Shown: positions 35,812 to 45,813 of the stretch, one piece after another
How the letters are laid out: each line of letters opens with the position of its first letter
Numbering within the stretch: the first letter of the stretch is position 1
DNA from: Thermus composti
GTDB taxonomy: Bacteria > Deinococcota > Deinococci > Deinococcales > Thermaceae
NCBI RefSeq assembly: GCF_014647535.1
Contig: NZ_BMPJ01000001.1
Span: forward strand, 83,641 to 147,640
DNA: 64,000 nucleotides
Direction: 5' to 3'
Translations under genes and position numbers: made by a program
The notes under the pieces: generated by a model
The model's input: only the letters and a program-made list of their open reading frames with translations
Told to the model about the DNA's origin: nothing
Database searches by the model: none

Positions 35812-37040
35812 GGCTCACCTCCCAAGGCGAAGACCGCTTCCCGGAAGGCCCGGGCGCGGTCCTTGTAGTCTTGGAACTGGTCAAAGCTGGCGGCGAGGGG
35901 GGCGAGGAGGACGCTTCCTTCGGAAAGCCTGGCCAAGGCCTCGGCCACGGCCCGCCTTAGGGCCTTTCTGCCGTCCTTTTCCCCGATGACCACCACCTCG
36001 GGGCCCTTTAGAGCCTCCGCCATCCGGGCCCCGTCCCGGCCGATGGCCAGGACCACCCGCACCCCCCCAAGGAGGGGGGCCAGGGCGGAGAGGTCCGCCC
36101 CCTTGTCCTCCCCGCCCAGGATCCAGGCGATGGGCTTGGGGGCGGCCTCCAAGGCCTTGGCCACGGAGGCGGTGCGGGTGGCGATGGAATCGTCAATGAA
36201 GACCACGCCTCCTTTCCGGGCGAAGACCTGGAAGCGGTGAGGCGGGGTGGGAAGGGTGGCGAGGCTCGCCCTAAGGGCCTCCCGGTCCAAAGGGCGCCCG
36301 AGGAGGTCCAGGTAGGCCTGGGTGGCCTTGAGGGCCGCCTCGAGGTTGGTCTCCCGGGGGCTTTCCTTGGGGAGGAAGGGGTAGGGCCGGGCCGGGCTCC
36401 TTTGGGCCGCCTCCCGCACCTTGGGGTCTTGGGCGTTGAAGACCAGGGCGTCCTCGGGGGTGAGGTTCTTGAGGAGGTTCAGCTTGGCGGCGTGGTAGGC
36501 CTCCACCGTCTTGTGCCGGTCCAGGTGGTCCACCCCGAGGTTTAGGAGGACCGCCACCCGGGGGCGGAGGCGGTGGATGCGCTCCAGCTGGAAGCTGGAT
36601 AGCTCCGCCACCGCCACCTCGGCCTCGTCCACCACCGCCACCAAGGGGGGGTCCACGTTCCCCCCTTCCAGGGCCTTCAGCCCCTGCCCCCTCAGGAGGT
36701 GGGCGGTGAAGAGGGTGGTGGAGGTCTTCCCCGCGGTGCCGGTGATGCCGATGAGGGGGGTCGGGGAAAGCCGGTAGGCGAGCTCCGCTTCCCCCAGGAC
36801 CGAGGCCCCCCTTTGCCGGAGTATTTCCAGGTTAGGGTGGTCCAGGGGCACCCCGGGGGCGGCCACCACCTCGAGGTAATCTCCCTCCAGGCCCCAGTCG
36901 GGGGCGAAGCCCAGTTCCAAGGCCTCCTGGATCTCCGCTTCCTTGGGGCGGTCATCGTAGAAGCGGGCGGGGATCCCCCGGCGCTTCAGGAAGCGCAGGA
37001 CCCCAAGGCCGCTTTTCCCCAGGCCGTAGACCAGGATCAC
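35790..37040 (-). CDS. murD: UDP-N-acetylmuramoylalanine--D-glutamate ligase
   Basis: 416 residues. N-terminal VYGLGKSGLGVLRFL, ATP motif IGITGTAGKTSTTLF at ~100-114, VAELSSFQLERI, NLGVDHLDRH and FIDDSIATRTASVAKAL. It adds D-Glu to UDP-MurNAc-L-Ala. GTG 37040 overlaps the mraY stop as GTGA. Confidence 0.96.
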   Translation of the reverse strand: MILVYGLGKSGLGVLRFLKRRGIPARFYDDRPKEAEIQEALELGFAPDWGLEGDYLEVVAAPGVPLDHPNLEILRQRGASVLGEAELAYRLSPTPLIGITGTAGKTSTTLFTAHLLRGQGLKALEGGNVDPPLVAVVDEAEVAVAELSSFQLERIHRLRPRVAVLLNLGVDHLDRHKTVEAYHAAKLNLLKNLTPEDALVFNAQDPKVREAAQRSPARPYPFLPKESPRETNLEAALKATQAYLDLLGRPLDREALRASLATLPTPPHRFQVFARKGGVVFIDDSIATRTASVAKALEAAPKPIAWILGGEDKGADLSALAPLLGGVRVVLAIGRDGARMAEALKGPEVVVIGEKDGRKALRRAVAEALARLSEGSVLLAPLAASFDQFQDYKDRARAFREAVFALGGEPWTPSSS

Positions 37041-37888
37041 ACCCCACCTCCGAAGGCCAGGCCCGTGGCCAAGGCGGTGAGGAGGGCGAAGCGGAAGACG
37101 ATCTTGGCCTCCTCCCAGCCCAAAAGCTCAAAGTGGTGGTGCAAGGGGCTCATGCGGAAAAGCCGCTTCCCCGTGCGGCGGAAGTAGAGGACCTGCAGGA
37201 TGACGGAAAGCACCTCCAAGACGGGCACGATGGCCGCCAGGGGCAGAAGCCAAAGCTTCCCCGTGAGGACGAAAAGCCCCGCCACCATGGCCCCCAGGGC
37301 CTGGCTTCCCGCATCCCCCATGAAGACCTTGGCCCGGGGGGCGTTGTGCCAGAGGAAGCCCAAAACCCCGCCCAGAAGGGTCTGGGCGAAGGGGTAGGGG
37401 TAGAAGGGGAGGAGGAGGATGGCGGTAATGCTGGCGAGAAGCCCGTCCAGGCCGTCGGTGAAGTTGAAGGCGTTGGCCGCCCCCACCACGGCCAGGAGGA
37501 CGAGGAGGACGTCCAAAAGGGGCCAGGGGGTGTAGGTCACCTGCCGCACGGCGAAGAGGGCGAAGACCAGGCCCATGAGGACCTGGAGGAAAAGCTTTTC
37601 CCGGGCCCTAAGGGGCCTGCCGAAGACCCCGCCCAGGTCGTCGGCAAGCCCCAAAAGGCCGAAGCCGAGCCCTAAAAGCCAAAGCCCCAAAAAGGCGTCC
37701 CGCCCCGAGAGGAGGTAGGCCAAGAAGGCGGCGAGGAGGAAGGCCACCCCCCCCATGCTGGGGGTGCCCTCCTTGGCCCGGTGGGCCTCGGGGCCGTCTT
37801 GGCGCACCCGCTTGCCCAGGCCAAGGCTCCGCATGAGGGTGATCCAGACCCCCGTGAAAAACCAGGAGAGGAGAAGGGCTAGGGCCAT
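37037..37888 (-). CDS. mraY: Phospho-MurNAc-pentapeptide transferase MraY
   Basis: 283 residues with about ten membrane helices, at the short end of the family. Conserved segments: KEGTPSMGGVAFLLAAFLAY near 40, LADDLGG near 80, NAFNFTDGLDGLLASIT near 135, FMGDAGSQALGA near 185, and the MSPLHHHFELLGWEEAKIV loop near 255. It makes lipid I from UDP-MurNAc-pentapeptide. ATG 37888 has GGGAGGTGGT upstream and overlaps the preceding gene by 10 bases. Confidence 0.95.
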   Translation of the reverse strand: MALALLLSWFFTGVWITLMRSLGLGKRVRQDGPEAHRAKEGTPSMGGVAFLLAAFLAYLLSGRDAFLGLWLLGLGFGLLGLADDLGGVFGRPLRAREKLFLQVLMGLVFALFAVRQVTYTPWPLLDVLLVLLAVVGAANAFNFTDGLDGLLASITAILLLPFYPYPFAQTLLGGVLGFLWHNAPRAKVFMGDAGSQALGAMVAGLFVLTGKLWLLPLAAIVPVLEVLSVILQVLYFRRTGKRLFRMSPLHHHFELLGWEEAKIVFRFALLTALATGLAFGGGV

Positions 37889-38625
37889 ACCACCTCCCGG
37901 CAGGAGACCACCCCCTCGGGGGCGAGGTAAACCCGATCCTCCCAGGCGGCGAAGTCCTCCGCCCGGGCTAGGGGCTTGGCCCCCTCGGGCCGGACCACGT
38001 AGACCCACTCCCCCACCAAGGCCACCACGCCGCAGGCGCCCGCCTGGGCCTTCCTGACCCGCCCGGGCAGGGGAACGTGGAGGCCTTCCGGGAAGTAGGC
38101 CCCTTGGCCCAAGGCCACGGGTCTCCTCTCCCAGAGGACCACCTGGGTGAAGGTCCCTTCCTGGAGGAGGGCACTTTCCCGGTAAAGCCCTCCCTTCCCC
38201 ACCCAGTAGAGGGCCTCCCCGTAGGCGGCGTCCTGGGCGGGGTAGGGGAAAAGCCCCGCCTCCGTCCAGACCGCCTCCCCCAGGCCCACCGCCACCTTGG
38301 GGCTTGCCCGGAGGAAGCGGGGGAGGCCGGGGAGGGGGAGGCTTTCCGCGCCCCTTTCCCGGAGGACCCAAAGCTGGTAGGGGTAGGCGGCGTAGAGGGC
38401 TTCTTCGTTGGCGTCCAGGAAGAGGGGGGTCCCGGGGAGGGCCCCGGCGAACCGCCCTTCCAGAAGCCCTCCCCGGGCGAACCCCCCGGGGTAGGGGAGG
38501 AGGGGGGGTTGCGCCGCCAGGGGGGCGCAGGCGGCGAGAAGAAGGAGGGCTAGGTACCCCACGGCTTTTGGGCCTGGGGCCGGCGCTTGGCGGGGCAAGC
38601 TTAAAGGGTGGCTTAGCCTTCCCAT
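37879..38625 (-). CDS. Putative lipoprotein inserted between murF and mraY
   Basis: 248 residues from ATG 38625, overlapping the murF end by 13 bases. The hydrophobic segment GYLALLLLAACAPLAA ends in a lipobox-like LAAC near residue 30. The ~20 residues before it (RLSHPLSLPRQAPAPGPK) make a long n-region, so a later GTG start is possible. The mature part contains repeated short beta-propeller-like strands (LYAAYPYQLWVLRERGAES, FPYPAQDAAYGEALYWVGKG). No known family is recognised. Translational overlap on both sides suggests a wall-assembly role; this is inference. Confidence 0.7.
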   Translation of the reverse strand: MGRLSHPLSLPRQAPAPGPKAVGYLALLLLAACAPLAAQPPLLPYPGGFARGGLLEGRFAGALPGTPLFLDANEEALYAAYPYQLWVLRERGAESLPLPGLPRFLRASPKVAVGLGEAVWTEAGLFPYPAQDAAYGEALYWVGKGGLYRESALLQEGTFTQVVLWERRPVALGQGAYFPEGLHVPLPGRVRKAQAGACGVVALVGEWVYVVRPEGAKPLARAEDFAAWEDRVYLAPEGVVSCREVVWP

Positions 38626-39902
38626 AGCTCCAGGATCCTTTCCAGGCCGATGGCCCTCGAGGCCTTGAGGTAGACCAGGTCCCCCGGGGCCACCCGGGCC
38701 TTGAGCCAGGCCAGGGCCTCCTCGAGGCTTCCCGCCGCCTCGCCTCCCAAGGCGGCCTGGGCCTTGGCGAAGGGCCCCAGGTAGAGGGGCCTTAGGCCAA
38801 GCCGGGCCGCCTCCTCGGCGACCTCGAGGTGGAGGGCTTCCGCCTTTTCCCCAAGTTCCCGCATCTCCCCCAAAACCGCCCACTTCCTCCCGGGCTGGGC
38901 GGCAAGCCACCTTAGGCCCGCCTTCACCGAGAGGGGGTTGGCGTTGTAGGCGTCGTTCAGGAAGACCACCCCGTCCACCTCCCGCCGCTCCATCCGCCCC
39001 GGGGGAAGCCTTAGGGCGGAAAGCCTTTCCGCCACCTCTTCCAGATCCTTCCCCAGGACCTCCGCCGCCGCCAAGGCGGCCAGGGCCCCCAGGGCGGGGC
39101 CAAGCCCGGGGTAGGGGACCCGCACCCGAAGCCCCCGGTAGCGGAAGCGGCTTTCCTCGGGCAGAAGCTCCAGGGCCTCGCCGGGGAAGGTGGCCTCGCC
39201 GAAGCCGTAGGTGAGCTCGCCCCGGTAAAGCCCATAGCCCTTTAGGACCTCCGCCGCCTGCAGGCTCACCAGGGCCTTTTCCGCCCTAAGGAGCCCCGCC
39301 TCCTCCCGCACCACGCCCCCAAGGTCCCCGAAGGCCAAAAGGTGCTCCTCCCCTAAGGCGGTGAGGACCGAGAGGTGGGGCTTGGCCAGGCCCATGAGCT
39401 CTGCCATCTCCCCGGGGCGGTCCACCCCAAGCTCCACCACCGCCCCTTCCGCCTTAGGGTCTAGGTGGAGGAAAAAGCGGGCCAGGGGCGGGGCGGTGTT
39501 CTGGTTGCCGGGAGGGGCCGGGAAGCCCAGGCCCTGGGCCAGGGCCTCCTTGGTGGTGGTCTTCCCCGAGCTTCCCCCCACGGCGAGGACGACCCCGAAA
39601 AAGCGCTCCCTCAGGGCCTGCCCCAGGCGGAGGAGGGCTTGATAGGGGTCTTTCACCTCCACCGTGGCCTCCCCTGGCACGTCCGCCAGGACCAGGCTCG
39701 CCCCCTTGGCCCGGGCCTCGAGGATGTAGCGCCGCCCGTGGGTCCTGGCCCCGGGCAGGGCCACGAAGAGGCTTTTGGGGGTGGTCTGGCGGCTATCCCA
39801 GTGGAGGTCCTCCACGGGGCCCCCGCCCGGGTGGAGCCGGCCCCCGGTGGCCTGGGCCACCCATTCCGGCGTTAGTTGTGTAATGTACGCATCTTGCACC
39901 AC
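38613..39902 (-). CDS. murF: UDP-MurNAc-tripeptide--D-alanyl-D-alanine ligase
   Basis: 429 residues from GTG 39902. Motifs: DLHWDSRQTTPKSLFVALPG, ATP loop VGGSSGKTTTKEAL at ~110-123, EHLLAFGDL and FLNDAYNANPLSVKAGL. It adds D-Ala-D-Ala, completing the pentapeptide. GTG 39902 has AAGGA upstream; ATG 39923 and GTG 39935 lie inside ftsI without a Shine-Dalgarno and are alternatives. murE, normally next to murF, is not in this cluster. Confidence 0.93.
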   Translation of the reverse strand: MVQDAYITQLTPEWVAQATGGRLHPGGGPVEDLHWDSRQTTPKSLFVALPGARTHGRRYILEARAKGASLVLADVPGEATVEVKDPYQALLRLGQALRERFFGVVLAVGGSSGKTTTKEALAQGLGFPAPPGNQNTAPPLARFFLHLDPKAEGAVVELGVDRPGEMAELMGLAKPHLSVLTALGEEHLLAFGDLGGVVREEAGLLRAEKALVSLQAAEVLKGYGLYRGELTYGFGEATFPGEALELLPEESRFRYRGLRVRVPYPGLGPALGALAALAAAEVLGKDLEEVAERLSALRLPPGRMERREVDGVVFLNDAYNANPLSVKAGLRWLAAQPGRKWAVLGEMRELGEKAEALHLEVAEEAARLGLRPLYLGPFAKAQAALGGEAAGSLEEALAWLKARVAPGDLVYLKASRAIGLERILELWEG

Positions 39903-39906
39903 TGCC

Positions 39907-41222
39907 TCACCGTCCTTCAGCATAGGGGGGCACACCCCGGTAGGCCAAGAGATGGGCGGCGATCTCCCGGAAGATGGGGGCGGCCACCTGGCTGCCGTGG
40001 ACCTCCCCCTTGGGGTGGTGGACCACCACCACCACCGTGTAAAGGGGCCGGTCCCCGGGGACGAAGCCTGCGAACCAGGCGGTGAAGACCTCGTTCGAGT
40101 AGCGCCCCTTCACCACCACCTGGGCGGTGCCCGTCTTGCCCGCCAGGGGGTAGCCGGGAAGCTTGGCCCGGGGGGCGATCCCCTCGGTGAGGGCCTGGCG
40201 GATGGCCCGGGCGGTGGCCTCGGAGAAGACCCGGCTTCCTTCCCGCTTCTCCCCGGCGAAAAGGGAGGGAGGGCGGTAGACCCCGTCCACCAGGGTGTTA
40301 AAGGCCGCCGCCAGGTGCAAAGGCGTGATGAGGAAGCCCTGGCCGAAGGTGTGGTTGGCGTAGGCGGCCTGGCTCCAGGTCTTGGGGGGTTTCACCATGG
40401 GCTGGGTCACCCGTACCCCTGGAAGGGGCGCGGGGTCGGTGAGGTGGAGGCGCTCCATGTACTGAAAGAAGACCTCTTTGGGAAGGGCTTCCGCCAGCTG
40501 GCTGATGCCCACGTTGGAGGAGTACTTCAAGACCTCCGCCAGGGTGAGCCGGGGCGGGTGGGGGACCACGTCCCGGATGACCCACCCTTCCACCACCCGG
40601 TGCATGGGGGTCTCCACCTGGGTGGAAAGGCTGGCGGCCCCTTCCTCTAAGAGCATGGCGGCGGTGAGGGCCTTCATGGTGGAGCCGGGCTCCAAGGCCA
40701 CCAAGAAGGCGTGGTTGCGCCAGGAAAGGTCCTTGTCCGGGTCTTTCCGCGGAGCCAGGGGGTCAAAAGCCGGGCCGTTGGCCACGGCCAGAAGGCGGCC
40801 TTCCCGGTCCAGGACCAAGGCGGTGGCGAAGCTTCCCCGGCTTCTTTCCAGGCCTTCCCAAAGGGCCCTCTCCGTCATGGCCTGGACCCAGGGGTCCAGG
40901 GTCAGGGTGAAGGAACGCCCCTCGGTAAGGGCGGCGTTCAGGTCCCGTTCCAGCCCCTCCAGGCCCTTTCCCGTGCCCCGCTCGCCGAAGCCTAAAAGCT
41001 GGCTGGCGCTGGGACCCAAGGGGTAAAAGCGCCTGCCCCCCAGGGTGAGGGCCAAGGGGGTGCCGTCTTGGGCGTAAAGGCCGCCCCGGGGTGGGGGAGG
41101 GGCGGGGGGAGCCGGGAGGATCCGGGGCGGGTGGGTGACCAGGGCGTAAAGGCCGAACCCGAAGAGGAGAAGCCAAACCCCAAACCCGAGGAGGACCAGG
41201 GGGATCCGGTGGAGGCTTTGGG

Positions 41223-41226
<4 letters not shown>
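39907..41226 (-). CDS. ftsI: Septal penicillin-binding protein (FtsI, PBP class B)
   Basis: 439 residues. A single N-terminal membrane helix (PLVLLGFGVWLLLFGFGLYA) precedes a small pedestal domain and the transpeptidase. Active-site boxes are STMK (~237-240), SSN (~293-295) and KTG (~387-389). It crosslinks septal peptidoglycan with FtsW. It is shorter than E. coli FtsI and lacks PASTA domains. TTG 41226 overlaps the ftsL stop as TTGA and has GGGAGGT upstream, which fixes the start. Confidence 0.92.
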
Positions 41227-42761
<1,535 letters not shown>

Positions 42762-42762
42762 A

Positions 42763-42908
42763 TCCCACCAGGTCCCACCTTCCGGGAAGCTTGGGCGGAG
42801 GCCGAAGGGAGGAGGTGCCGTGCCCGGAAAGGTATTTCTTCCCCGAGCTTAGCATGGACCTCCCACGCTTTTCCACCTCCTCCCACCTAACTCCCACTTA
42901 TCTCCCAC
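42763..42908 (-). promoter_or_regulatory. MraZ boxes upstream of the dcw cluster
   Basis: On the minus strand GTGGGA repeats (TCCCAC on plus) occur at 42903-42908, 42892-42897, 42881-42886, a degenerate GTGGAA at 42871-42876, and 42861-42866, spaced 10-11 bases. Two more are at 42773-42778 and 42763-42768, just before the mraZ ATG. This matches known MraZ targets (TGGGN-N5 repeats). The promoter itself was not clear. Confidence 0.8.
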
Positions 42909-42919
42909 CTTCGGGGCAG

Positions 42920-42946
42920 AAAAATTCCCCCGAGCGGGCTCGGGGG
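42920..42946 (-). terminator. Rho-independent terminator of rnpB
   Basis: Minus strand: CCCCCGAG (42939-42946), loop CCCG, CTCGGGGG (42927-42934), then AATTTTT (42926-42920). It directly follows the RNase P RNA 3' end. Confidence 0.85.
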
Positions 42947-43320
42947 ACCGGGACAGGGCGTAAGCCGGGTTCTGTTTTCCGCGGTCATCTCTCTGGGACC
43001 GGTGTCGCCACCGGCCTCAAGCGGCCCATCCCAGGGGTTCTGGCGGGCCGGGCAAGCCCTTCCCCTCTACCGGGCCTTGCACCGGGTGGGGTTTGCCGTG
43101 CCCCAGCCTGTTGCCAGGCCAGGCGGTGGGCTCTTACCCCACCGTTTCACCCTTGCCCGCACCGGGGAAAGCCCCGGCCGCTGGCGGTCTCTTCTCTGTG
43201 GCACTTTCCGTCGGGTTACCCCGCCCAGCCGTTAGCTGGCACCCTGCCCTATGGTGCCCGGACTTTCCTCACCCGGAAGGGGTTGGCCCTCCGGGCGCGA
43301 CCGCGCCCCTGTCCCGGGGC
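42947..43320 (-). ncRNA. rnpB: RNase P RNA (M1 RNA)
   Basis: About 374 nucleotides on the minus strand. The 5' part contains the conserved GAGGAAAGTCCGGGC (43256-43270 complement); the 3' part contains ACAGAACCCGGCTTAC (42960-42975 complement). The ends pair as P1: CCGGGACAGGG (5' end, near 43318) with CCCTGTCCCGG (42948-42958). It is the catalytic RNA that trims tRNA 5' ends. Exact ends are estimated from P1 and the promoter. Confidence 0.95.
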
Positions 43321-43327
43321 ATCCTTT

Positions 43328-43333
43328 ATTTTA
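43328..43333 (-). promoter_or_regulatory. -10 box of rnpB
   Basis: TAAAAT on the minus strand, about 7 bases before the predicted 5' end of RNase P RNA at ~43320. No clear -35 was seen. Confidence 0.5.
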
Positions 43334-43359
43334 CCGGGGTTTTCTGCTAGGGTGAAGGG

Positions 43360-43542
43360 GTGCGGTTTCCTTGGTACTGGCCTTTGTTGTTTCTTCTTCT
43401 TGCCCTCGTGGGCCTTGGGGCCTTGGCGCTTCTTTGGGCGGCGGGGGCCTTTTTAGCGGTTTTGTCCTTGGTCCTTTGGGGCCTTAAGGACCTGCGCCGC
43501 CGCCTCTTCGGTCCCAGGTGGCGGCGGCTTCCACCCCCCTAG
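43360..43542 (+). CDS. Small two-helix membrane protein
   Basis: 60 residues from GTG 43360: MRFPWYWPLLFLLLALVGLG, a second hydrophobic stretch, then a basic tail (LKDLRRRLFGPRWRRL). A TAGGGT box at 43348-43353 lies 6 bases before the start. Function unknown. It sits between rnpB and rpmE, and the rpmE -35 begins right after its stop. Confidence 0.5.
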   Translation: MRFPWYWPLLFLLLALVGLGALALLWAAGAFLAVLSLVLWGLKDLRRRLFGPRWRRLPPP

Positions 43543-43571
43543 TTGCCCGAGGGGGGGCTTTGGCGTACACT
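43543..43571 (+). promoter_or_regulatory. Promoter of rpmE
   Basis: -35 TTGCCC (43543-43548), 17-base spacer, -10 TACACT (43566-43571). Transcription would begin near 43578, leaving a ~40-base leader with GGGAGGAGG before the GTG at 43619. Confidence 0.7.
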
Positions 43572-43618
43572 AGGTGGCGGTTTGGCGCACGGCCAAGACC
43601 GTGCGGGAGGAGGCGAGC

Positions 43619-43834
43619 GTGAAGGAAGGCATTCATCCCAAACTGGTTCCGGCCCGCATCATCTGCGGCTGCGGCAACGTCATCCATACCTACTCGGTCA
43701 AGCCCGAGATCTACGTGGAGGTGTGCAGCAACTGCCACCCCTTCTACACGGGGCAGCAGCGCTTCGTGGACACGGAAGGGCGCGTGGAGCGCTTCCAGAA
43801 GCGCTACGGGGACTCTTACCGCAAGGGCCGCTAA
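43619..43834 (+). CDS. rpmE: 50S ribosomal protein L31
   Basis: 71 residues, beginning [20 protein letters not shown], with Cys pairs CGC and CSNC (the zinc-binding L31 form), and ending YGDSYRKGR. It matches T. thermophilus L31 as I remember it. GTG 43619 is preceded by GGGAGGAGG; an upstream in-frame start adds residues not found in L31. Single gene with its own promoter and terminator. Confidence 0.96.
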   Translation: MKEGIHPKLVPARIICGCGNVIHTYSVKPEIYVEVCSNCHPFYTGQQRFVDTEGRVERFQKRYGDSYRKGR

Positions 43835-43849
43835 GGGACGGGGCCCATC

Positions 43850-43874
43850 CCGGGGGCGTTAGCCCCCGGTTTTT
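43850..43874 (+). terminator. Rho-independent terminator of rpmE
   Basis: CCGGGGGC (43850-43857), loop GTTA, GCCCCCGG (43862-43869), then TTTTT (43870-43874). Confidence 0.9.
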
Positions 43875-43899
43875 CCTTAGAATGCCGGGCGGTGGGAGG

Positions 43900-44478
43900 A
43901 TGCCGCCCCTTTTGCACCGTCAAGGCTGGTTGGAGGTCATCACCGGCCCCATGTTCTCGGGGAAGAGCGAGGAGCTCATCCGCCGGGTCCGGCGGGCCCT
44001 CATCGCCAAGCAACGGGTTTTTGTCTTTAAGCCCAGGCTGGACGACCGCTACCACCCAAGCCATGTGGTGAGCCACGACGGGAAGCGGGTGGAGGCCATC
44101 CCGGTAGAGAGCGCCCGGGAGATGGAGGTCTATCTGGACCCCCTCCCCCAGGTGGTGGCCGTGGACGAGGTGCAGTTCTTGGACCGAGGCTTCGTGGGCT
44201 TGGCGGAGCGGTGGGCCCAGGCGGGGGTGAGGGTGATCGTCGCTGGCTTGGACCTGGACTTCCGCGGGGAGCCCTTTGGCCTCATGCCCGAGCTTCTGGC
44301 CCGGGCGGAGTTCGTGGAGAAGCTTTCCGCCATCTGCGCCCGATGCGGGGCCCCCGCCACCCGCACCCAGCGCCTGGTGGACGGGAAGCCCGCCCGCTAC
44401 ACCGATCCCGTCATCCTGGTGGGGGCCGAGGAGCGCTACGAGCCCCGGTGCCGGGCCTGCCACCAGGTGGCCTACTGA
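43900..44478 (+). CDS. tdk: Thymidine kinase
   Basis: 192 residues of the type II TK family. Walker A GPMFSGKS at ~17-24, [10 protein letters not shown] near 85, lasso loop [18 protein letters not shown], and two zinc-binding Cys pairs (CARC, CRAC). It phosphorylates thymidine for salvage. ATG 43900 is chosen because TAGAAT (43878-43883) overlaps the alternative ATG 43882. It overlaps the convergent hsp20 gene by 7 bases. Confidence 0.93.
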   Translation: MPPLLHRQGWLEVITGPMFSGKSEELIRRVRRALIAKQRVFVFKPRLDDRYHPSHVVSHDGKRVEAIPVESAREMEVYLDPLPQVVAVDEVQFLDRGFVGLAERWAQAGVRVIVAGLDLDFRGEPFGLMPELLARAEFVEKLSAICARCGAPATRTQRLVDGKPARYTDPVILVGAEERYEPRCRACHQVAY

Positions 44479-44879
44479 CCCAAAGGGAGGGACGCTCCGT
44501 TTTTCTTGCGGAAGCGGACCTCCAGGACGCCTTGCCGAAGGACGGCCTGGGCGGTGCCCTCCTCAATGGGCCCCGGGAGGTCCAGGGTGCGGCGGAAGGT
44601 GCCCATGGGCCTTTCCTCCAGGAGGTAGGTGCCGGGCAGGGGATGGCGCACCCCGGCCAGGGTGATGCGGCTTCCCTCCTCTAAGAGTTCCAGGTCCTCG
44701 GGGCGCACCCCGGGGAGGTCCACCAGGAGGACGTAGTGTTCCTCGTCCTCGAGGAGGTCCACCCGGGGGGTCCAGGCGGCGGGCTCTTCCCCGGTGAGCC
44801 GGTAAGCGAGCTCGGCGATTCGCTCTTGGAGTTCCTTTAGTTTGCGCAGGGTCTCCCAGCGGTCCAAGGGTTCCAGCAT
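44472..44879 (-). CDS. Small heat shock protein (Hsp20 family)
   Basis: 135 residues. The alpha-crystallin domain (~40-125) starts [20 protein letters not shown] and contains [11 protein letters not shown] and the A-x-x-x-n-GVLEV strand ([12 protein letters not shown]). It is an ATP-independent holdase. ATG 44879 is 6 bases behind TATGCT on the minus strand, so it should be leaderless. It is divergent from miaA, sharing the promoter core. No heat-shock operator was recognised. Confidence 0.9.
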   Translation of the reverse strand: MLEPLDRWETLRKLKELQERIAELAYRLTGEEPAAWTPRVDLLEDEEHYVLLVDLPGVRPEDLELLEEGSRITLAGVRHPLPGTYLLEERPMGTFRRTLDLPGPIEEGTAQAVLRQGVLEVRFRKKNGASLPLGQ

Positions 44880-44884
44880 GCCCT

Positions 44885-44891
44885 TAGCATA
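44885..44891. promoter_or_regulatory. Overlapping divergent -10 boxes (hsp20/miaA)
   Basis: In TAGCATA the plus strand reads TAGCAT (44885-44890), 7 bases before the miaA GTG. The minus strand reads TATGCT (44886-44891), 6 bases before the hsp20 ATG. They overlap by 5 bases, so both genes cannot initiate at once. Confidence 0.55.
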
Positions 44892-44897
44892 AGGGAT

Positions 44898-45806
44898 GTG
44901 GAGGCCATACCCGTCTTGGCGGGCCCCACGGGAAGCGGCAAGACCCTCCTGGCCCTCCGCCTGGGGGAGGAGGTCCCCGTGGAGGTGGTCTCCGCCGACG
45001 CCACCATGGTCTACCGGGGCTTAGACATCGGCACGGACAAGCCCACCCCGGAGGAGAGGGCCCGGGTGCCCCACCACCTGGTGGACGTCCTCGAGCCCAG
45101 CGAGGCCATGAGCGTGGCCCGCTTTGTGGACCTGGCCGAGGCGGCCATCGCCGAGGTCCTCTCCCGGGGCCGGCTGCCCTTGGTGGTGGGGGGGACGGGC
45201 TACTACATCCGGGCCCTCTCCCAGGGGCTTCACGACCTTCCCCCGCCCGACCCAAAGGTCCAGGAGGCCCTCTGGCGGGAGCTTGGGGAGAGGGGATTTG
45301 GGCCCCTTTGGGCGGAGCTCTACCGGCATAGCCCCGAGGATGCCCGGAGGGTGGACAAAAACCCCCGCCGTCTGGTGCGGGCCCTGGAGGTCCTAAGGCG
45401 CACCGGGACCCCGCCCGCCCGCTTTCCCCAAAGGCCGCCCCGGTTCCGCTACAAGAAGCTCGTCCTCTGGCCGGAAAAGGCGTGGCTTTTCCCCAAGCTA
45501 GAGGAAAGGGCGAAAAGCCAGTTCGCCCGGGGGCTCGTGGAGGAGGTGAGGGCGCTTCTTGCCCGCTACCCCGAGATCCCCACCGCCCTCCAGGCCATCG
45601 GCTACAAGGAGGTGGTGGGCCACCTCCGGGGGGAGTACTCCTTGGAAGAGGCCCTCCTGCGGGACATCCGGGCGGTGAAGGCCTACGCCAAAAGGCAGTA
45701 CACCTGGTTTCGCCACGAGCCCGGGGACGTCACCTACCTGCCCCGGGGCGGGGAGGAGGCGTATAGGGGCTTTCGCGACTGGCTTTCCCTCCACTTCGGG
45801 CTATAG
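44898..45806 (+). CDS. miaA: tRNA dimethylallyltransferase MiaA
   Basis: 302 residues. P-loop AGPTGSGKT near 8-16, [45 protein letters not shown], and [10 protein letters not shown] near the end. It adds the dimethylallyl group to A37 of tRNAs. GTG 44898 lies 7 bases behind TAGCAT. Its DMAPP substrate must come from the MEP pathway because the idi gene in this window is broken. Confidence 0.95.
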   Translation: MEAIPVLAGPTGSGKTLLALRLGEEVPVEVVSADATMVYRGLDIGTDKPTPEERARVPHHLVDVLEPSEAMSVARFVDLAEAAIAEVLSRGRLPLVVGGTGYYIRALSQGLHDLPPPDPKVQEALWRELGERGFGPLWAELYRHSPEDARRVDKNPRRLVRALEVLRRTGTPPARFPQRPPRFRYKKLVLWPEKAWLFPKLEERAKSQFARGLVEEVRALLARYPEIPTALQAIGYKEVVGHLRGEYSLEEALLRDIRAVKAYAKRQYTWFRHEPGDVTYLPRGGEEAYRGFRDWLSLHFGL

Positions 45807-45813
45807 TGGGGGC

